Shown here in pieces: positions 58,392 through 64,000 of a DNA stretch of 64,000 nucleotides. Position numbers and translations under genes: made by a program. Every line of letters starts with the position of its first letter. Positions within the stretch are counted from its first letter, which is position 1. The notes beneath the pieces were generated by a model. It did no database searches. It saw only the letters and a program-made list of their open reading frames with translations, and was not told the DNA's origin. Source of the DNA: Cheiracanthium punctorium (taxonomy: Eukaryota > Arthropoda > Arachnida > Araneae > Cheiracanthiidae); NCBI GenBank assembly GCA_038373885.1, contig JAWZYV010002491.1:62001-126000 (forward strand), read 5' to 3'.

Positions 58392-58527
58392 TTAGGACGA
58401 TCCAGGTTGCTTCTCCACTCGGGACAAAAACCAGACTTTCATGGGATCCTTCTTGCCTTTCATTTGAACTGGACCTCGGTATTCAAAATGAAACTGCGGG
58501 TCAAAATTCTGGGGATCCATCAACCAC
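58392..58527 (-). CDS. Soluble guanylyl cyclase beta-1-like, last coding exon
   Basis: After a minus-strand acceptor TTTTTTAG (ending 58528) the exon reads [20 protein letters not shown], then [20 protein letters not shown] and PGSS with a stop at 58392. The [22 protein letters not shown] text is the conserved extreme C-terminus of the catalytic domain of NO-receptor guanylyl cyclase beta-1 subunits, which make cGMP as a heterodimer with an alpha subunit in the cytosol. It is the only host exon recognised. The exon starts in phase such that the split codon gives Arg if the previous exon ends in AG. The preceding exons are not found up to 64000, so the last intron probably exceeds 5.4 kb and contains the Tc1 and pogo copies; this is an inference. 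Other guanylyl cyclase subunits are less likely because of the [11 protein letters not shown] lead-in. Confidence 0.8.
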
Positions 58528-58529
58528 CT

Positions 58530-59413
58530 AAAAAATGAATACACATAGCAAGAATTTGTGGAAAGTACAAAAATTAGTTTAAGGATGCATCGATTCGGTG
58601 TTAAAATCGACCACCAATTATAGACCATCCCTACACAATAAACAGACTAGTTATTTTTACCATTTGATTGAAAAAAATCAAATAGTAAAGATAAGAACTG
58701 TACAAGCAAGTATTTAAACAGCAAAACGCCAAGATCAAAATTTTAAGAAATGAAAGTTTCAGATTGCGGGACAGCATTTTCATCAGTAAAACCTCTTATA
58801 ATAGAACCGAAATTTAAATTTAAAAATTCATAAATGAATTACTAGACATTGGAATCTAGCAAGTAAAAAAAATAAATATTTGTTTTAGTTGCTGTTCCAT
58901 AGTCATAACGAAACGTTAAAAAAATCAGAGTTAAAAATAAATAAATAAATACATGGAAAACAAAATAAAAATACGTTGGGTGATTCAGAACTCTTGTAAA
59001 AACATGTAAAGGGTGATAGGGAGAACTGAAATGGTCCAGAATCACACATCAAGGGGTCTAAAATCACACATGAGGGGGGGGCGTCGTATTCTTATACCTG
59101 CTAGTAATGACTTTAGTATAATAGGGAAATTTTCCGACCATGGCTCGTCAAAAACTAATGGATAATTCAGAAAAAGCCCTTGATTAAAACTGGTCATTGA
59201 CGGGAAAGATCACTAGGGGTAGTAATTCATTTAAGAAGAAGGGGATATCTATTGATTACAGGATTGATTATTAAAGTGAATATCAACAGGAAAATGAAAA
59301 CGACTTTCCTACACCGCATTGCCATATGATTCTGATCTGTCTTAATTCCCTCTACCATTCATTGCATGCTTTTTACAAGAATTTTGAATCACCCTGTATA
59401 ATGAATTTATATA
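58530..59413. other. Probable cyclase intron, no feature
   Basis: AT-rich sequence with a G-run at 59075-59082. No exon seen on either strand. Confidence 0.4.
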
Positions 59414-59415
59414 TA

Positions 59416-60823
59416 CACTGCTGGCCATCGTAAATGCAACACCCTGAAGGAAGCATGCAAATAATATGAAATTTACAACATGCTTAGCTGAGGTGAGATA
59501 TGCAAATGATTAGAATTTCAGCGCAGACGCACATCAAGCGCGCCTGTGGCGCCACCTCAAAGCGCTATTTAAGGCTTGGAGATTTCGACGGTTTCAAGTA
59601 CAGCAATTGTGTTTTTCTTGCTTTTTTTTCAAAAAAACGATAAATTATGCCTCGTAGGAAACAACGATCATCTTTTGATCAAGTATCCGAGTTTGACAGA
59701 GGAAGGATAGTGGCATACCGAGATTGTGGGTTATCTTTCAGGGAAATCGGTCGTCGTATTGGACGAAACCAAACAACTGTGATGCGGATATGTGATCGTT
59801 GGGTGCAGGAGGGTACGACGGACAGACGTGATCGACCGCATCGACCTCAGTGCACCACGTCACGTGATGACAGGCAGATTGTACGCATGGCAGTGACGGA
59901 CCGCTCAGTCACATCACGAACCATATCACAGCAGATTCAGTCTGTAACGCATCATCCAGTGTCTGCGCGTACCATTCGACGTCGTTTACAGCAGAATGGT
60001 CTGTCCGCAAGACGTCCGTTGCTTTGTCTACCTCTGACGCGGAACCACAGACGTCTCCGCCGCCAATGGTGCGATGAAAGAAGGATGTGGACGACAGAAT
60101 GGAATGAAATTCTCTTTACTGACGAGTCACGCTTCTGTATGCAACACCACGACGGTCGGATTCGAGTCTGGAGACACCGTGGAGAGAGGATGCTGAACAG
60201 CTGCATTATGCACCGTCACACTGGTCCTGCACCGGGTATTATGGTATGGGGCGGTATCGGATATCTCTCTCGCACTCCTCTAGTACGCATTGCCGGTACT
60301 TTAACCAGCCAGCGCTACATCTCCGAGGTGTTGGAGCCAGTTGTCCTTTCTTACCTTCAGGGCTTGCCAACAGCCATATTTCAGCAGGATAATGCACGGC
60401 CACACGTGGCACGCATTGTCCAAGGGTTCTTCGTCAATCACCAGATTGAATTGCTTCCCTGGCCGGCGCGCTCTCCGGATCTTTCGCCGATAGAAAACAT
60501 GTGGTCCATGGTTGCTCAACGACTGACCCAGAGTTCATCCCCAGCTGTCACACCAGATCAACTTTGGCAACGTGTGGAAGCTGCTTGGTCTGCTGTACCC
60601 CAAGAACACATTCAAAGTCTCTTTGAATCAATGCCGAGGCGTGTGGCAGCTGTGATCTCCAACAACGGCGGCTACTCTGGGTACTGATTTTGGCAGGAAC
60701 CACGCTTCATAGAATGCTGTAAATTTAATCATTTGTTACTTGGTCAACATGTTATCTACACAATAAATTTTGTTGTGATATCTCTTGTTTTTCTTGGTGT
60801 TGCAATTTGGGTGGCCAGCAGTG
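59416..60823 (+). mobile_element. Intact Tc1-like DNA transposon
   Basis: A 1408-bp element bounded by TA (59414-59415 and 60824-60825). The left end CACTGCTGGCCA and right end TGGCCAGCAGTG are perfect inverses, and the match continues over TGCAACACC with a short mismatch zone. It carries one uninterrupted transposase gene. AATAAA at about 60761 may serve as polyadenylation signal. It lies antisense to the cyclase gene. Confidence 0.95.
59647..60687 (+). CDS. Tc1-family transposase (DD34E), intact
   Basis: 346 codons with no stop or shift, close to the usual 340-350 of the family. N-terminal paired-type helix-turn-helix DNA-binding region about 10-120: first HTH FDRGRIVAYRDCGLSFREIG with RIGRNQTTVMRICDRW, a basic linker (RRDRPHRP), second HTH VSARTIRRRLQQNGLSARRP. 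DDE core: Asp159 (LFTDESRF), Asp248 (QQDNARPH), Glu283 (SPDLSPIENMW) with 34 residues between the last two, plus the family WGGI motif at 201-204. Start chosen at the first ATG after the TIR/leader; the next in-frame Met is inside the HTH. The protein would cut out and reinsert the element at TA sites. Nothing in the sequence prevents it from being functional. Confidence 0.95.
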   Translation: MPRRKQRSSFDQVSEFDRGRIVAYRDCGLSFREIGRRIGRNQTTVMRICDRWVQEGTTDRRDRPHRPQCTTSRDDRQIVRMAVTDRSVTSRTISQQIQSVTHHPVSARTIRRRLQQNGLSARRPLLCLPLTRNHRRLRRQWCDERRMWTTEWNEILFTDESRFCMQHHDGRIRVWRHRGERMLNSCIMHRHTGPAPGIMVWGGIGYLSRTPLVRIAGTLTSQRYISEVLEPVVLSYLQGLPTAIFQQDNARPHVARIVQGFFVNHQIELLPWPARSPDLSPIENMWSMVAQRLTQSSSPAVTPDQLWQRVEAAWSAVPQEHIQSLFESMPRRVAAVISNNGGYSGY

Positions 60824-60825
60824 TA

Positions 60826-62237
60826 TATATATATATATAAAGAAAATAACGGTACAAATGAGCTGAAATAAAAATCACTATCAGTACACAAATATGCACT
60901 ATCAGTATACAAATATGCAATGTATTAAGGAAATACAAGTTATCAATACTTATCTTTTCCAAAACGCTGTACAATTAGCTACATAAAGTACCTAATATTA
61001 AAGAACTTCAACACCTTTTGAGTACATAATCATAGTACTATGTATTAAATCTACTACATTGCGATTACATCTTTAAACAACATCATTCCTCATATTAGAT
61101 GTAACTTTAATAGAATAATGTCATATTTTATTTTCAAGGGCACTTAATTTAAATTTACCGTTAGTGAGTATATTTATTCATATTAATTCTTATGTATCAG
61201 ATTCTTATGTAACTTATGTATCAGAAGAGAGACTACGGACAATTGTAACAACTGTCATATTTGCATTCTTTGTGCTCTACTTAGAAAACGCTGATAATTC
61301 ACGAGTACTAAATTTAATTTAATCATCATATTTTCTATTTAAATAGGATTGTTGTCAAAGGAAACGGCGTTTATTGAATAATTAATTTCAACATACAATT
61401 TAAATATTTCGTTTTCAATGAAATACTACAGCGAATTTCTTGGAAATTGTAATATTAATATGCTTTTAATAAAATAATCACTTTCCCACTAATTCGAATT
61501 TCTCCTTTGTAGGTATCACAGCAACTTATGAATGAAAATGTATTTTTTTGTTCACTTATTGTTTTGATTTTCCATGGACCTTTAATGAAATCTTGTTGTT
61601 TTTCTTTTATTAAAAGTATTTAGATGGTTCGTGAGTTATCTTGTGTATAACCTGAAAACCTACTGAAAACATCTGAAAGTTAACTACTGTAGGCAGTGAG
61701 GATTTTTAAGTGTAACCAAAAAAGAGATTTTAAAATGGATGTATTTTCCATGGCGCTTCTAAATAGGTTTTTTAAAACTTAAACTATTGGTATACATACC
61801 ATGGAAATGGGATTTTGAATGCACACTGCTTAGATTTCGCGGAATAGATTTTCAAGTAGGAAAAAAAATAGCTTATATATTAAAGAAAAATTGTAAAGGT
61901 TCGCTCTAGGTCGCTTTTGGTTGGTCAAAAGATCAAAAAACCAAATTATCTAAATTTTACATGATGATCTATATTTAACGGACATTTTAACTTACTTTTC
62001 CGCACCTACGTTTCAGTTTTAATATTTAACCGGATCCATTTACATTTACTGCTTAGTTGATGATTCTAAAAATCAGGCCTTACGGTCCGGGAGCCAGGTG
62101 CCATTTTGGGGTCATCATCGAAAAATAGCTGAGATTTTGTACTTTGATTCATTTTATATTGTAAGCAAAGAAAATGAACGTCAGCCGATAGAGTAGCGGT
62201 GGGTGTAGCCCCCCAGGCCACCCAAACGTGTAAAATG
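60826..62237. other. AT-rich sequence, no gene recognised
   Basis: AT repeat adjoining the Tc1 right end, then AT-rich DNA. 62085-62230 is GC-richer without a recognised family. Confidence 0.45.
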
Positions 62238-62478
62238 CAGTCGAAACATAATTTAACGAATTGATTGGGACTCACAAATCCGTTCGTTAAATCGAATATC
62301 AATTTTTGTGAAGAGTATGGTATAAAAATATCAATGCAAAATACCCTCAGATATAGATGTGAAAAAAAGAATGATTATTGTTTACTACGAGCTTAAAAAT
62401 GATAACTTATACGTTAGGCGATCAACTTTAAACTAATCTAAATTCTTTAATGTTACTTGCTCTTAAAACTTAATACAT

Positions 62479-63095
62479 ACCGGTCAACACGATTTTTGGG
62501 TCTGACTTCTACATGTTAAATTTTAGTTTCTCCTACGCCAAAACTAAGGAAAAGAATTCTTTTTTTATGAAAGTTTGCTTTTGTAGAAATTAAAGCAATT
62601 TTTCAATTTTTTGGCAAAAATCACTGATTTTTATATTTGTTTTTATAATTCCACTCTAAATTATGATCAAAAAAGTTTTTGCTGGATATAAAAGTCTTTT
62701 TTATTCAAGATTTGTGATAAACAACAACCTATAAATTTAAAATAATTATTTTATTAAGTATTCTTGTTACATAAATCATCATTTTTTCAGACGCAATCAA
62801 TTACAGTTTTTAGTATATTACTTTGCATCATAGTGTTTATAAAATAAAAATATTACATACTAAATATTACATTCAATATTATTATAATAATACAATTTAC
62901 TTTCGGGTTGATCAAAGTGCTGCAATCTTTCGTTTATGAAATAAATTAAAATATACTTATCGTCGTAAATCAGACAAAAGCATACTTTAAGAACTAAAAA
63001 TGACAATTTAAGTGTTTTTCAATGTCTAGAATCAGAATTTAAGCATGAAAACAGAACCCCCCCCCCCCACATTTTTTTTTTTTTTGTTGACCGGT
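62479..63095. mobile_element. Candidate insertion nested in pogo
   Basis: ACCGGTCAACA at 62479-62489 is exactly inverted at 63085-63095 (TGTTGACCGGT). The block between is AT-rich with a C-run and T-run at its right end (63057-63085). No matching flank duplication was seen, so this is tentative. Confidence 0.4.
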
Positions 63096-63500
63096 GAAAT
63101 TATTGGCACTTTGGAAAGAAATCTTTGATAGTGCTTTGTTTTGACTTTCCAAAGATCTTTGTCTATATTTTCTAACTTCATAAAAACAACATCATCAACC
63201 TCGGGAGAAAAAAAAAGCGTTCAAGCTGCAAACTGCTTCTTGGAATGTCAATTTTTTAAATTCAGTTTACGTTTCTTCGTCATCGTCGCTGCTTTCAGAA
63301 TCTTCATTCTCTTTCTCTTCACTATCGCAGGTACTTAGCTGTACATCGCAAGACACATATTCTGTAAATTTTCATTACTAGGAGCATCTTCACATCCAGA
63401 CATTTGATCATGGTTATCCAAGGCGTAATTGTAAATGACTGTATCTGTATCGCTGTCTTCGTAGGCACTTGCTTCGTTTGGAGAAATGAGAAAAAAAAAT
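63096..63500 (-). pseudogene. pogo/Tigger-like transposase, C-terminal relic
   Basis: The minus strand reads NEASAYEDSDTDTVIYNYAL, then an acidic stretch DSEEKENEDSESSDDDEET in another frame, and LTFQEAVCSLNAFF with, after one more shift, FMKLENIDKDLWKVKTKHYQ. An acidic region followed by an F-EA-L helix and a basic end is the usual C-terminus of Tigger-type transposases. Frameshifts and stops separate the parts, and the DNA-binding and DDE regions are missing. Confidence 0.55.
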
Positions 63501-63733
63501 GATTGTATTCCACACTTGGACTAGGGTGTGAAAGATTCAAAATTTTGCGTGCGAAAAATTCAAAGTTTTAGTTTTAAGTGCGAATTTTATTTCAGCGATT
63601 GTTGTTCGTTAAATCAAAGCAAAATGTTCGTTAAATCAGAGTATTTAGCACTCTTTTTCTCGGGGCAAAAAAAATGTTCGTTAAATCGGGGAATTCGTTA
63701 AATCAAAGTACGTTAAATCGAGGTTCGACTGTA

Positions 63734-64000
63734 ATCTAAAAAAATAATTATAATAAAAAGTTGATACATCGTGCATGTGTTGATCACGTTGTATTTAAAT
63801 GAAAAAAATATAGTCAGCTGACTTTCGAGTGGTGGATTGTACGTCAGCTGCCGACGATGATCTGGATTCGGTTGTATAGCGGTGAATTATACGTCAACAT
63901 GAAAAAAATACCCGTTAAGCAAAACAATAATGAAAAAAGCCGAAATTTGGTGAAGTGACAGTTAACTTTATATCAGGTTGTAACGAAAGTTTTCCGGCAG
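63734..64000. other. Intergenic or intronic sequence
   Basis: No feature supported before the window ends. Confidence 0.4.

Larger units (their letters stand above)
62238..63731 (-). mobile_element. Decayed pogo/Tigger-like element
   Basis: The right end reads, inverted, CAGTCGAACCTCGATTTAAC with TA at 63732-63733, typical of pogo-type ends. The left end CAGTCGAAACATAATTTAAC at 62238 is a worn inverse. Subterminal TTCGTTAAATC words repeat on both sides (62283, 63606, 63630, 63675, 63694). The interior holds a transposase C-terminal relic and a nested insertion. Confidence 0.75.

Noticed and set aside
59952..60519. Minus-strand frames inside the intact Tc1
   Set aside because: Shadows of the transposase on the opposite strand.

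Overview
The window is an AT-rich eukaryotic nuclear region made mostly of transposable elements (TEs) and their decay products. Only one host gene exon is recognised: the last coding exon of a soluble guanylyl cyclase beta-1-like gene, minus strand, about 58392-58527. The mix of TE families (Tc1 DD34E, pogo, hAT, piggyBac/Kolobok-type TTAA elements, PIF/Harbinger, Ty3/gypsy, Ty1/copia with a half-tRNA primer site, Jockey/RTE-type LINE debris) together with an animal NO-receptor cyclase exon points to an arthropod. An arachnid such as a spider is my best guess, but that is inference from general resemblance and not proven here.

Layout. 1-15 kb: a truncated Tc1 copy, several small non-autonomous DNA elements with readable target-site duplications, hairpins and a LINE/Helentron-like endonuclease scrap. 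15.6-18.0 kb: a 2.4 kb terminal-inverted-repeat (TIR) element with many subterminal repeats, carrying a broken but spliced gene of an uncharacterised TE-associated family (HEEADT, SDTD and HALTGCD motifs). 18.2-18.8 kb: a GC-rich degenerate minisatellite. 20-34 kb: a LINE reverse-transcriptase tail; a TTAA MITE; two inverted copies of a CCCAGACAGCACA element that carries a tRNA-like module; a LINE gag gene broken by two insertions (each still recognisable, one with a perfect 8-bp duplication); and copies of a 0.43-kb MITE family with 8-9 bp target duplications and CRE-like TGACGTCA octamers. 35.3-40.6 kb: a complete, very young Ty3/gypsy element on the minus strand (LTRs differ at 2 of 649 positions; 4-bp duplication ACTT). 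44.4-51.3 kb: a complete, young Ty1/copia element on the minus strand (5-bp duplication ATTAA). 52.2-53.8 kb: a PIF/Harbinger-like non-autonomous element with an N-terminal transposase exon, hit by the 0.43-kb MITE. 54.8-57.0 kb: an unclassified interspersed repeat. 58.2-64 kb: the cyclase 3' end and, upstream of it in what is probably its last intron, an intact Tc1-like transposon (346-aa transposase, complete DD34E triad, paired TIRs) and a decayed pogo-like element that itself contains a smaller insertion.

How it works together: there is no operon-like logic. The region is a layered record of insertions. The youngest layers are the gypsy, the copia and the intact Tc1; the LINE gag, the HALTGCD element and pogo are older. 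Each retroelement has only a few disabling lesions, so proteins from related intact copies elsewhere could have mobilised these ones. All family assignments rest on motifs read directly from the sequence; no database search was possible.
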